A DNA stretch of 64,000 nucleotides from JBBDLF01 sp040879025 (GTDB lineage Bacteria > Pseudomonadota > Gammaproteobacteria > Pseudomonadales > Pseudohongiellaceae). Below are positions 7,902 through 16,557 of the stretch, piece by piece. The notes under the pieces were generated by a model, which was given only the letters and a program-made list of their open reading frames with translations, was not told where the DNA came from and ran no database searches. Where the stretch lies: the NCBI GenBank assembly GCA_040879025.1, contig JBBDLF010000029.1, positions 26,435-90,434 of the forward strand. Direction: 5' to 3'. Each line of letters opens with the position of its first letter. Within the stretch, counting starts at the first letter, position 1. The position numbers and the translations under genes are program-made.

Positions 7902-8782
7902 TGTCGTGGCGGCAACTGAAAGTGCAAGTGAGTTCCGAACAAGCGGAAGCCATTGAAGTCCTGCTGATTGAACTCGGCGCCGAAGCGGTTACTCTTCAGG
8001 ACGCGGGCGACCAATCCATCTTTCAGAACGTGCCAGGTGAAACACCTCTCTGGGACCAGTCGGTGTTGACCGCCCTGTTTCGCATGGACCTGTCCGTGAA
8101 TTCACTGCTGGACACACTGAGGCAACAACTTGGATCGCAGATTGTCGGCGAACCCCTGGTTGAAGTACTCCAGGACAGTGATTGGGAACGCGCCTGGATG
8201 GCCGATTTCAAACCCATGCGCTTTGGTGATCGCCTGTGGATTTGCCCCAGTTGGGCGGACCCGCCGGAACCGGACGCCGTCAATATTCTGCTCGACCCCG
8301 GACTGGCTTTTGGTACGGGCACCCATGCCACCACCGCGTTGTGCCTGGAATGGCTGGAAGGACAGGCACTGTCCAGGTGCCGCGTTATCGATTTCGGCTG
8401 CGGGTCGGGGGTGCTGGCTATTGCCGCGGCGCTGCTCGGTGCCGCGCAGGTCCGGGCCGTCGATAATGATCCCCAGGCGCTGGCTGCCACGGCAACCAAC
8501 CGTGACAACAATGCCGTTTCTTCTTCGGTATTGCAGGTGTGCAGCCCGGAAACCTTGCCGCCGGAACCCGGCGATGTTCTGGTGGCGAATATTCTGGCTG
8601 GCGCTCTGACGGAACTTGCGCCGTTGTTCGCCCAGTTGCTGCAACCCGGTGGACGCCTGGTACTGTCGGGAGTATTGCCGTCCCAGGAGGAAGAGCTGAA
8701 CCGCGTTTACCGGCAATGGTTCACGATGGCGCAGGCCACTGAACGAGACGGCTGGCTGCGGATGGAAGGCGTTCGCGACTAG
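7901..8782 (+). CDS. prmA: Ribosomal protein L11 methyltransferase
   Basis: SAM-dependent methyltransferase that trimethylates ribosomal protein L11. 293 aa, family norm. The N-terminal L11-recognition domain (WRQLKVQVSSEQAEAIEVLL) is followed by a class I Rossmann fold with VIDFGCGSGVLAIAAALLGA and AVDNDPQALAAT; the LVANILAGAL motif is characteristic. Its ATG overlaps the accC stop. A 13-bp sequence AGGGAACCTCTGA begins inside its TAG stop and recurs before dusB. Confidence 0.96.
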   Translation: MSWRQLKVQVSSEQAEAIEVLLIELGAEAVTLQDAGDQSIFQNVPGETPLWDQSVLTALFRMDLSVNSLLDTLRQQLGSQIVGEPLVEVLQDSDWERAWMADFKPMRFGDRLWICPSWADPPEPDAVNILLDPGLAFGTGTHATTALCLEWLEGQALSRCRVIDFGCGSGVLAIAAALLGAAQVRAVDNDPQALAATATNRDNNAVSSSVLQVCSPETLPPEPGDVLVANILAGALTELAPLFAQLLQPGGRLVLSGVLPSQEEELNRVYRQWFTMAQATERDGWLRMEGVRD

Positions 8783-8793
8783 GGAACCTCTGA
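8781..8793 (+). repeat. 13-bp repeat AGGGAACCTCTGA, copy 1
   Basis: Overlaps the prmA stop codon. An identical copy lies at 10039-10051, ten nucleotides before dusB. The core can fold as a small hairpin (GAGG..CCTC in copy 2). Both copies flank the zinc-ribbon gene. Function unknown. Confidence 0.5.
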
Positions 8794-9002
8794 GCAAATC
8801 TATGACCCGCTCTGGGCCTTCAGCCGATTTCGCGGCAAGGCGCGTTTCGCCGGAGGCGCCTGTACGTAACGTTACAATTCGCTTGCGCGTTTTTGAACCG
8901 GCAAATAGGCACCCATTGAAGAATAGCCTACAATCGGACTGTTGAATTTTACGCCTCGTAATTCGAGACGAACACAGCCCCTATGCTCCGCCCGGTATAC
9001 CA

Positions 9003-9941
9003 ATGGCTTTACAAGTGACCCAGTGCCCCGCCTGCGAATCCAGCTTCAATACCAGCGCTCGTCTGCTCAGCGCGGCCAATGGCATGGTGCGCTGCGGCGC
9101 TTGTCTCACAGTGTTCGATGCCCGCGACAATTTTGTCCCCTCCGCCTTCGAACAGTTAACCGATGAACACGGCGATGAAGAGTACGCGGGTTCGGTTTTT
9201 ATTTCAGGAACAGAAGACTACTTCGATCCCGGCTCCTTTCTCACTCGCGAATCACCGGGTCAGCCTGAACCTGAAACCGCACTGCCACCGGAGCCTGAAC
9301 GCGAACCAGATCGCGAGCCACCCCCCGTTCGTGAACACTTCTTCCCCGCCTCGCTGGACCAAGAAGATGATGACAAGGCAAATTTGACCCCGGCGGATCT
9401 GGATTCGCTCGACTCGCTGACCGATCCGCTCGAACTGGAGGCGGTTCAGCCGGACAGGACCCCTCTGTCACGGCGGCTGGCAATGGCCGCGGCCGTGGTT
9501 GTGCTCACACTGACACTTCCGCTGCAGTATTTCTGGTTTAATCTGCCACAGCTCAGTCAGAATGCATCACTGCGTCCCTGGTATGAAACCGTCTGTAACC
9601 TCACCGGTTGCACACCGCCAGCGCAGCGCCGGTTGAATGCGATCCAGAGTGATAACCTCGTGGTGCGCAGTCACCCCACGGTGTCTGGTGCGCTGGAGGT
9701 GATGTTTGTGTTCCGTAACGAAGCCGGGTTTGAGCAGCCGTTTCCGGTTGTGCAGTTGCAGTTCACCGACCGGGACAATCAACTGGTGGCCTCCAGAAAC
9801 TTCACCCCACAGGAGTATCTGGATCCCGCATTGCGACAGTTGACAATGATGCCTGCCGGATCGCCGGTTCAGATTTCCCTCGATATCGTCGACCCCGGAG
9901 ACGACGCCATAAACTATGCGTTAGCTTTTCGCTTCAGATAA
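9003..9941 (+). CDS. Zinc-ribbon membrane protein, DUF3426 family
   Basis: 312 aa. Residues 1-45 are an MJ0042-type zinc ribbon with two CxxC pairs (CPACESS and CGACLTVFDA). A long acidic, Glu/Pro-rich linker (~60-150) leads to one transmembrane segment (~158-180, MAAAVVVLTLTLPLQYFWF), then a C-terminal DUF3426 domain predicted outside the cytoplasm (NAIQSDNLVVRSHPTVSGAL, FTPQEYLDP). Proteins of this type often sit beside prmA and dusB in gammaproteobacteria; the function is not established. No clear Shine-Dalgarno precedes the ATG. Confidence 0.85.
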   Translation: MALQVTQCPACESSFNTSARLLSAANGMVRCGACLTVFDARDNFVPSAFEQLTDEHGDEEYAGSVFISGTEDYFDPGSFLTRESPGQPEPETALPPEPEREPDREPPPVREHFFPASLDQEDDDKANLTPADLDSLDSLTDPLELEAVQPDRTPLSRRLAMAAAVVVLTLTLPLQYFWFNLPQLSQNASLRPWYETVCNLTGCTPPAQRRLNAIQSDNLVVRSHPTVSGALEVMFVFRNEAGFEQPFPVVQLQFTDRDNQLVASRNFTPQEYLDPALRQLTMMPAGSPVQISLDIVDPGDDAINYALAFRFR

Positions 9942-10038
9942 CGCGAGATAAACGCTTTAAAGACAGTATTTTGTGACTCAACCACTTTAACGACGACGGG
10001 TCTGCCGTTATCATTGGCAACCAATCACCGCGAAAACG

Positions 10039-10051
10039 AGGGAACCTCTGA
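10039..10051 (+). repeat. 13-bp repeat AGGGAACCTCTGA, copy 2
   Basis: Identical to 8781-8793; here preceded by G so that GAGG and CCTC can pair around a GAA loop. It sits just upstream of the dusB start at 10061. Confidence 0.5.
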
Positions 10052-10060
10052 AGAACTGTC

Positions 10061-11131
10061 ATGATCAACATTGGACCCTACACAATCCACACGCCGCTGT
10101 TGCTCGCCCCGATGGCCGGTATCAGCGACAAACCCACACGTGAGGTTTGTGCGGCGCATGGCGCGGGGCTCACGATCGCCGAGATGATTACCTCGAACGT
10201 GGCGCTGTGGCGTACCCCGAAGAACCGGTGCCGACGGATCAGGGCCGGCACGGAAGGCCCGCATGTCGTGCAGATAGCCGGGTCCGACCCCGATATGATG
10301 GCTCACGCCGCCCGCGTGAATGTGGAAGCGGGAGCGGACATCATCGATATCAACATGGGCTGCCCGGCCAAGAAGGTGTTGCAGAAGTCCGCCGGATCGG
10401 CGCTGTTGAAGTCTCCCGATCTGGTCCGTCGCATTCTCGTGAGCGTGGTAAAAAGTGTCCCGGTGCCTGTCACGTTGAAAATCCGCACCGGATGGTGCAG
10501 CGAAACCCGCAATGGCGTGGAGATTGCAAAGCTTGCCGAGCATTGTGGCGTCAAGATGTTGAGCGTTCACGGGCGCACCCGGGCCTGTCGTTTCAGGGGC
10601 GAAGCGGAATATGACACCATCGCCGCCATCAAGCGGGCGGTACGAATTCCCGTCATCGCCAACGGTGATATCACCACGCCGGAGAAGGCTGCCTGGGTGC
10701 TGAAGCATACCGGGGCTGATGGTTTGATGATCGGTCGCGGCGCTCAGGGCCGACCCTGGATATTCGCCGAGATTGCTCACTATCTGGAGACGGGTACCCA
10801 TTTACCGGCAAAGACTCCCGCGCAAATTCTGCCAACTCTCCAGATCCATCTGGACAAACTCTATAGCCTGTACGGGGAAGAACGGGCGGTTCTGATCGCG
10901 CGCAAACATGTCGGTTGGTATACCGCGGCACTGGACTCTTTCTCCCAAACCGCCCCCGAGACTATTTTCCCGACCCATTCTCAAGCCATTCCCCAACCCG
11001 CCTCACAGGGTACATCCACCGCGATCAGTGATTTCCGCAAAACCTTTAACCGCTTGCTCACGGCGCGGCAGCAGCAGGCCGCGATAACCGGTTTTTTCAG
11101 TGGCGAAGCTGTCACCGCGGAGGCTGCATGA
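10061..11131 (+). CDS. dusB: tRNA-dihydrouridine synthase B
   Basis: FMN-dependent reduction of uridine in the tRNA D-loop. TIM-barrel motifs: LLAPMAGISDKPTREV near the N-terminus, INMGCPAKKVLQKSAGSAL with catalytic Cys (~residue 101), VHGRTRACRFRG, and VIANGDITTPEKA with GLMIGRGAQGRPWIF. At 356 aa it is slightly longer than E. coli DusB (321) because of a C-terminal extension. Its stop overlaps the fis start by 4 nt (ATGA), the conserved dusB-fis arrangement. Confidence 0.95.
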   Translation: MINIGPYTIHTPLLLAPMAGISDKPTREVCAAHGAGLTIAEMITSNVALWRTPKNRCRRIRAGTEGPHVVQIAGSDPDMMAHAARVNVEAGADIIDINMGCPAKKVLQKSAGSALLKSPDLVRRILVSVVKSVPVPVTLKIRTGWCSETRNGVEIAKLAEHCGVKMLSVHGRTRACRFRGEAEYDTIAAIKRAVRIPVIANGDITTPEKAAWVLKHTGADGLMIGRGAQGRPWIFAEIAHYLETGTHLPAKTPAQILPTLQIHLDKLYSLYGEERAVLIARKHVGWYTAALDSFSQTAPETIFPTHSQAIPQPASQGTSTAISDFRKTFNRLLTARQQQAAITGFFSGEAVTAEAA

Positions 11132-11433
11132 GTACCGAAGATCGCGAGGCAAACCTGGAGCGCCTGGGTTTGGCCGGCAACAGCGAAATACCCGCGACCG
11201 GGGAATCCGTTTCGCTGCGCAGTGAAGTGGAGAAGGCCCTGCAACGTTATTTCGAAGAGATCGGCGATGAATCGGCTACCGATCTGTATCAGATGGTACT
11301 GAAAGAAATTGAATCTCCGTTGTTGATGGCGGTGATGCGGTACACGGGCAACAATCAGAGCAAAGCTTCTACCCTGCTCGGTTTGAACCGTGGTACGCTA
11401 CGAAAGAAACTGAAGCAGCACGGAATGCTGTAG
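11128..11433 (+). CDS. fis: DNA-binding protein Fis
   Basis: Nucleoid-associated homodimeric DNA-bending protein, 101 aa (E. coli Fis 98). The C-terminal helix-turn-helix NQSKASTLLGLNRGTLRKKL is clear, preceded by the dimer helices LYQMVLKEIESPLLMAVM. Start overlaps dusB by 4 nt, implying translational coupling. purH follows after 83 nt. Confidence 0.95.
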   Translation: MSTEDREANLERLGLAGNSEIPATGESVSLRSEVEKALQRYFEEIGDESATDLYQMVLKEIESPLLMAVMRYTGNNQSKASTLLGLNRGTLRKKLKQHGML

Positions 11434-11516
11434 TTCCACGTCGGTGGGAGCCTGGTAAGGAAGCCGCTGGAAGACCAATGAAGTGAGTATCGCTTTCTCT
11501 GCTGTATAAATTTGAG

Positions 11517-13115
11517 ATGAACTCTATGACATCAGGAAATTCTGCTGCCATCGGCCGGGCTTTGATCAGTGTTTCTGACAAAACCGGGATCGTTGAGTTC
11601 GCCAGAACGCTCCATGAATTTGATATCGAAATTCTGTCCACCGGAGGCACCTATCGTCTGCTGAAGGAACATGACGTTCCGGCAATCGAGATTTCCAAAT
11701 ACACCGGGTTTCCGGAGATGATGGGGGGCCGCGTCAAGACCCTGCATCCAAAGGTTCACGGTGGCATTCTCGCCCGTCGCGACATTGACGGCGAGGTCAT
11801 GGCAGCCAGTGACATTCCTCCCATTGATCTGGTTGTGGTCAACCTCTACCCGTTTGAAGCCACCATCGCCAAGCCCGATTGCTCGCTGCCTGATGCCATA
11901 GAGAACATCGATATCGGCGGTCCCACGATGCTCCGGTCCGCTGCCAAGAACCACGGTGATGTTACCGTGGTGGTTGATCCGGACGACTACGAACTGATTG
12001 TCGATCAGCTGCGTAACAACGATTGCGCCGTCGGCTACGCCACGCGTTTTGACCTGGCCGTGAAAGCATTTGAACACACCGCCGGCTACGATGCCGCGAT
12101 AGCCAACTACCTCGGTTGCCGGCTGCCCGACGGCAATGACAACCAGCCGGAAAAGTTTCCCCGCACCTTCAGCAGCCAGTATGTCCGGCAACAGATACTG
12201 CGTTACGGGGAGAACCCTCACCAGGATGCCGCGTTCTATGTGGAACGGGAGCCGGACGAGGTCAGCGTCAGCACCGCCGAACAATTGCAGGGCAAGGAGC
12301 TGTCATTCAACAACATTGCCGACACCGACGCGGCGCTGGAGTGTGTCAAAACCTTTTCGCGGCCGGCCTGTGTGATTGTAAAGCACGCCAATCCCTGTGG
12401 AGTGGCTGTGGCCAACACCATAGAACAGGCTTACGATCTCGCCTTCCAGACCGACCCCACCTCTGCGTTTGGCGGCATCATCGCGTTTAACCGCGAGCTG
12501 GACGGCCCAACGACGCAGAAAATCATCAACCAGCAATTTGTTGAAGTACTCATTGCCCCTACAGTTTCAGAACAGGCGTTACAGATCGTGGCGGAGAAAA
12601 AGAACGTGCGGGTATTGCAGTGCGGTGAGTTGCCGTCACAAGCGGCCGACGGGCTCGATTTCAAACGCGTCAATGGCGGACTGCTGATTCAGGATCGCGA
12701 CGTGCATGAAATGGACCCGCAGAACCTGAAGGTTGTCACTGACAGGAGCCCTTCCGACGATGAGATGCGGGATCTTCTGTTTGCGTGGAAAGTGGCGAAG
12801 TTTGTTAAATCCAATGCTATTGTTTATTGTCGGGACAACCAGACCATCGGCATCGGCGCGGGTCAGATGAGCCGGGTTTACAGCGCTCGCATCGCCGGCA
12901 TCAAGGCGGCCGACGAGGGTCTGGAAGTACGCGGGTCCGTGATGGCCTCCGATGCCTTCTTTCCGTTTCGCGACGGTGTTGACGCGGCCGCGAAGGCTGG
13001 CATCACCGCGGTCATTCAACCCGGCGGCTCCCTGCGCGACGAGGAAGTGATTGCCGCCGCCAATGAAGCCGGTATGACGATGGTGTTTACTGGTGTGCGG
13101 CATTTCCGTCACTGA
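11517..13115 (+). CDS. purH: Bifunctional AICAR transformylase / IMP cyclohydrolase
   Basis: Performs the last two steps of purine synthesis. 532 aa. Residues ~10-150 are the MGS-like IMP cyclohydrolase domain (ALISVSDKTGIVEFARTL, GGRVKTLHPKVHGGIL); the rest is the AICAR formyltransferase domain with RYGENPHQ and the catalytic VKHANPCGVA. Met at 11526 is an alternative start with a better-spaced GAG. purD follows on the same strand as in other gammaproteobacteria. Confidence 0.97.
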   Translation: MNSMTSGNSAAIGRALISVSDKTGIVEFARTLHEFDIEILSTGGTYRLLKEHDVPAIEISKYTGFPEMMGGRVKTLHPKVHGGILARRDIDGEVMAASDIPPIDLVVVNLYPFEATIAKPDCSLPDAIENIDIGGPTMLRSAAKNHGDVTVVVDPDDYELIVDQLRNNDCAVGYATRFDLAVKAFEHTAGYDAAIANYLGCRLPDGNDNQPEKFPRTFSSQYVRQQILRYGENPHQDAAFYVEREPDEVSVSTAEQLQGKELSFNNIADTDAALECVKTFSRPACVIVKHANPCGVAVANTIEQAYDLAFQTDPTSAFGGIIAFNRELDGPTTQKIINQQFVEVLIAPTVSEQALQIVAEKKNVRVLQCGELPSQAADGLDFKRVNGGLLIQDRDVHEMDPQNLKVVTDRSPSDDEMRDLLFAWKVAKFVKSNAIVYCRDNQTIGIGAGQMSRVYSARIAGIKAADEGLEVRGSVMASDAFFPFRDGVDAAAKAGITAVIQPGGSLRDEEVIAAANEAGMTMVFTGVRHFRH

Positions 13116-13213
13116 TGATGGTCAACGGCAGTCAGAGACTGAAGGTCGCGGGGATTTGGACGGGTCCCTGGGATCCGGCGGTGTCATTCCAACCGATCCA
13201 TTAGAGTCTTTAC

Positions 13214-14518
13214 ATGAATGTTCTGGTAATTGGCGGCGGCGGACGCGAACACGCCCTCGCCTGGAAAGCGGCGCGATCAACAGGTGTCGACAAGGTCTTC
13301 GTGGCGCCGGGCAATGCCGGCACCGCGCTGGAGAAGGGTGTTGAAAACATCGCCATCGATGTCATGGACTTTGCCGCGCTGGCTGATTTCGCCACCGACA
13401 ACAACGTCGCCCTGACCATTGTCGGACCCGAAGCACCTCTGGTGGCCGGCATCGTGGACATTTTCACCGAGCGTCAGTTGCCCTGCTTTGGTCCCGACAG
13501 CCGCGGGGCGCAACTGGAAGGTTCAAAGGCCTTTACCAAGGATTTTCTGAGTCGTCATCACATTCCCACCGCCGCCTACCGCACGTTCGATGCCGTTGAG
13601 CCGGCGCTTGACTATATACGGTCGCGCGGCACGCCGATCGTTATCAAGGCCGATGGCCTTGCGGCGGGTAAAGGCGTCATTATCGCCAAAACCGAGCAGG
13701 AAGCGGCCGCCGCCGTAGAAGACATGTTGTCGGGAAACCGCTTTGGTGAAGCGGGCCATCGTGTAGTGATTGAGGATTTTCTGCAGGGAGAGGAAGCCAG
13801 TTTTATCGCGATGGTTGATGGGGAATATATTCTGCCCATGGCCACGTCTCAGGATCACAAGGCCCGTGACAACGGTGACCAGGGGCCCAATACCGGTGGC
13901 ATGGGCGCCTACTCCCCCGCGCCTGTGGTCACTGAAGAAATTTATCAGCGCATCATGGACCAGGTGATGATCCCCACTGTGCGCGGGATGGCGATGGACG
14001 GAAATTCCTATACCGGCTTTCTCTATGCGGGATTGATGATCTCTCCGCAGGGCGAAGTCAACGTGATTGAATTCAACTGCCGATTCGGTGATCCTGAAGC
14101 ACAGCCGGTGATGCTGCGACTCAAATCAGATCTTGTGAAACTTTGCCTGGCGGCGCTTGACGGCTCGCTGCATAAACACGAAGCACAGTGGGATCCGCGC
14201 GCCTGCCTGGGTGTTGTATTGGCCAGCGGTGGCTACCCGGAAGCCTACGCCAAGGGCAATGTGATAACCGGGCTGGAACGGGCACAGGGTGAAGGTTGCA
14301 AGGTATTCCACGCCGGTACGGCACTGGTGGAAGGCAAGGTGCTGACGCATGGCGGTCGGGTACTGTGCGCGACAGCCCTGGGCAACTCCGTGACCGAAGC
14401 ACAGGCCCGCGCCTATGACTTGCTCACCCCTATCAACTGGGATAACGTGTATTATCGCACCGATATCGGCTACCGGGCGATTGCCCGCGAACACCTGATC
14501 GGGGTCGGTGGCGAATGA
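13214..14518 (+). CDS. purD: Phosphoribosylamine-glycine ligase
   Basis: ATP-grasp enzyme joining glycine to phosphoribosylamine, step 2 of purine synthesis. 434 aa. The N-terminus MNVLVIGGGGREHALAWK, the ADGLAAGKGVI ATP-grasp loop (~153-163) and NTGGMGAYSPAPV (~222-234) are family hallmarks. The coq7 reading frame overlaps its 3' end, but the preferred coq7 start lies beyond the stop. Confidence 0.97.
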   Translation: MNVLVIGGGGREHALAWKAARSTGVDKVFVAPGNAGTALEKGVENIAIDVMDFAALADFATDNNVALTIVGPEAPLVAGIVDIFTERQLPCFGPDSRGAQLEGSKAFTKDFLSRHHIPTAAYRTFDAVEPALDYIRSRGTPIVIKADGLAAGKGVIIAKTEQEAAAAVEDMLSGNRFGEAGHRVVIEDFLQGEEASFIAMVDGEYILPMATSQDHKARDNGDQGPNTGGMGAYSPAPVVTEEIYQRIMDQVMIPTVRGMAMDGNSYTGFLYAGLMISPQGEVNVIEFNCRFGDPEAQPVMLRLKSDLVKLCLAALDGSLHKHEAQWDPRACLGVVLASGGYPEAYAKGNVITGLERAQGEGCKVFHAGTALVEGKVLTHGGRVLCATALGNSVTEAQARAYDLLTPINWDNVYYRTDIGYRAIAREHLIGVGGE

Positions 14519-14576
14519 GAACCATGTTGCGAATGATTATTGTTCGCCACCGACCCTCAGCTTCTTCGAGGTTATG

Positions 14577-15224
14577 ATGGCACCGCGAACTGAACTTGGC
14601 GCTTTGGACAAACTGCTGGTGGAATTCGATCAGGCGCTGCGTACGCTCGTGCCCGGCAGTTCTCACGCGCAGCGACCGTCACCGGCGCGCAAGCTCGGCA
14701 AACAGGAACTGGGCGACCCGGAAAGGAAACAGGCCGCGGCATTGATGCGCATCAATCATACCGGGGAGGTTTGTGCGCAAGCTCTGTACCGGGGACAGGC
14801 AGCCACCGCCCGCCTGACCGAGGTACGTGATGCGATGGATAATGCCGCCACCGAAGAGGTGGATCATCTCGCCTGGTGTGAAGAACGGCTGGAACAACTG
14901 GACAGCCATGCCAGCGTTTTCAACCCCCTCTGGTACTCCATGTCGTTCGGTCTCGGCGCCGCCGCCGGCGTTGTCGGCGATCGCTGGAGCCTGGGTTTTG
15001 TCGCGGAAACCGAAGAACAGGTCTGTGATCACCTGGAAGAACACCTGGACAAACTGCCGGAGGACGACGTCAGAAGCCGAGCCATCCTGCAACAGATGCT
15101 GGTGGATGAGCGTCAACACGGGAAGTCGGCCAGGCAAGCCGGTGGCGCGGAATTACCTCTTCCTGTACGTCAGGCGATGCTGGGCATGTCGCGCGTGATG
15201 AAACGGATTACCTATTTTGTTTAA
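14577..15224 (+). CDS. coq7: 3-demethoxyubiquinol 3-hydroxylase
   Basis: Di-iron carboxylate protein that hydroxylates demethoxyubiquinol in ubiquinone synthesis, membrane-associated. The frame opens at 14508, but the ATG at 14577 has GAGG 5 nt upstream and yields 215 aa, matching the Pseudomonas protein. Iron ligand motifs are ALMRINHTGEVCAQALYRGQ, EEVDHLAWCEERL and the C-terminal MLVDERQHG. It lies beside osmC and crp as in pseudomonads. Confidence 0.94.
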   Translation: MAPRTELGALDKLLVEFDQALRTLVPGSSHAQRPSPARKLGKQELGDPERKQAAALMRINHTGEVCAQALYRGQAATARLTEVRDAMDNAATEEVDHLAWCEERLEQLDSHASVFNPLWYSMSFGLGAAAGVVGDRWSLGFVAETEEQVCDHLEEHLDKLPEDDVRSRAILQQMLVDERQHGKSARQAGGAELPLPVRQAMLGMSRVMKRITYFV

Positions 15225-15234
15225 CGCGGTTGGT

Positions 15235-15666
15235 TCAGACATCGGATTCATCAACCAGTTCAAAATCATGAGTCACTTTCACGCCCGCATTACCCAGCAT
15301 GATCGACGCCGAACAATATTTTTCCGCCGACAGCTCAATCGCCCGGGCCACTTGTTTTTCGCTTAATTCGCGGCCGCTGACTATGAAATGCAGGTGAATG
15401 CTTTCGAACACGGCAGGAATGGCGTCCGCCCTTTGCGCGGCGACTTCCGCCACGCAATGGCTGACGTTCTGGCGGGATTTTTTCAGAATACTTACCACAT
15501 CGAAAGCAGAGCAGCCGCCGATGCTGAGCAGCATCAATTCCATTGGACGAACGCCCACGTTCCTGCCACCGGAATCCTCGGGGCCATCCATTACCACGGT
15601 ATGTCCGCTCCCGGATTCACCCAGGAACATCGCATTCTCTATCCAGCGAATTCTGGCCTTCATCAT
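15235..15666 (-). CDS. OsmC family peroxide-handling protein (YhfA-like)
   Basis: 143 aa. OsmC/Ohr fold with both conserved cysteines: SIGGCSAFDVVSIL (~52-65) and AEKYCSASIML (~118-128). Such proteins reduce organic peroxides or act in redox defence in the cytoplasm; the YhfA subgroup has no firm substrate. Convergent with coq7 (10-nt gap) and divergent from crp, sharing a 226-bp intergenic region that holds a CRP site. Confidence 0.85.
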   Translation of the reverse strand: MMKARIRWIENAMFLGESGSGHTVVMDGPEDSGGRNVGVRPMELMLLSIGGCSAFDVVSILKKSRQNVSHCVAEVAAQRADAIPAVFESIHLHFIVSGRELSEKQVARAIELSAEKYCSASIMLGNAGVKVTHDFELVDESDV

Positions 15667-15804
15667 TCCCTCATAAGCTATTTAAGATTCATGCCGACAC
15701 ATTATCCGAGGCGTGAAGATTAACATAGGGCATCGGACAGGACTATGTCACGTTGGCCTGGTCATCGGGACAGCGTTTGAAACGGTTCTGAAAGTACCGT
15801 GTTA

Positions 15805-15820
15805 TGTGTTTCGCTTCACA
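15805..15820 (+). promoter_or_regulatory. CRP/Vfr binding site upstream of crp
   Basis: TGTGT-N6-TCACA at 15805-15820 matches the CRP consensus TGTGA-N6-TCACA at 9 of 10 positions. It lies 73 nt before the crp ATG and in the osmC-crp divergent region. CRP autoregulation is known in enterobacteria and would fit; the osmC gene could also be controlled. Confidence 0.6.
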
Positions 15821-15825
15821 CATTT

Positions 15826-15839
15826 CACATTAAAATGTG
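15826..15839. promoter_or_regulatory. Perfect palindrome upstream of crp
   Basis: CACAT-TAAA-ATGTG, a 5-bp perfect inverted repeat 5 nt downstream of the CRP site. TATACA at 15841-15846 follows directly and could serve as a -10. It may be an operator for another dimeric regulator or a second weak CRP site. Confidence 0.35.
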
Positions 15840-15892
15840 GTATACATGCTCCATCGCGCCCCCTGGGGTTTGATAAGAAGGAGATCGCCTGC

Positions 15893-16528
15893 ATGGCACT
15901 AATGGCTTTAACGCCGCATATAAAGGACCTGGAAAACTTCCTGTCCCACTGTCATCGTAAACGCTATCCCAATCGCGCCACGATTATCTACGAAGGGGAC
16001 CGTTGCGACACCCTGTATTACATCATCAAAGGCTCGGTTTCGGTGATGCTGGAGGATAACGATGGCAAGGAAGTGGTTATTGCCTACCTTAATCCCGGTG
16101 ATTTTTTCGGCGAGATGGGCCTGTTCGAACAGGCCAAGGAACGCAGCGCCTGGTGCCGTGCCCGCAGCGCCTGTGAAATCGCGGAAATCAGCTATGCCAA
16201 TTTCAACAGTTATATCCGCGCCCACCCGGAAATCGTGTTTACTATTGGCCAACAGATGGCCCACCGTCTGCGCAACACCACTCGCAAAGTTGGCGACCTG
16301 GCATTCTATGACGTCACCGGCCGTATCGCGCGCACACTGATTGACCTGAGCAAACAGCCTGACGCGATGACACATCCAGACGGCATGCAGATCAAGATCA
16401 CCCGTCAGGAAATCGGTCGCATTGTAAACTGTTCACGGGAGATGGCGGGACGGGTGTTGAAAACCCTGGAAGAACAGGAACTGATCAGCGTGTCGGGCAA
16501 AACCATCGTGGTGTTCGGTACTCGCTAA
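15893..16528 (+). CDS. crp: cAMP receptor protein
   Basis: Global cAMP-responsive transcription factor (CRP/Vfr). An upstream in-frame opening exists at 15713, but ATG 15893 has GAAGGAGA 8 nt upstream and gives 211 aa, equal to family length. Residues ~20-115 form the cyclic-nucleotide domain with PGDFFGEMGLFEQ and ERSAWCRARSACE (phosphate-binding Arg-Ser); residues ~140-205 form the winged helix with ITRQEIGRIVNCSREMAGRV. Located downstream of and convergent with trpC, as vfr in Pseudomonas. Confidence 0.95.
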   Translation: MALMALTPHIKDLENFLSHCHRKRYPNRATIIYEGDRCDTLYYIIKGSVSVMLEDNDGKEVVIAYLNPGDFFGEMGLFEQAKERSAWCRARSACEIAEISYANFNSYIRAHPEIVFTIGQQMAHRLRNTTRKVGDLAFYDVTGRIARTLIDLSKQPDAMTHPDGMQIKITRQEIGRIVNCSREMAGRVLKTLEEQELISVSGKTIVVFGTR

Positions 16529-16544
16529 CCCCGCAACCGCGGGG
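16529..16544. terminator. GC hairpin between crp and trpC
   Basis: CCCCGC-AACC-GCGGGG, a perfect 6-bp stem with a 4-nt loop immediately after the crp stop and between convergent genes. There is no T-tract, so it is a weak candidate for bidirectional termination. Confidence 0.4.
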
Positions 16545-16557
16545 CGGCGACAATGGG

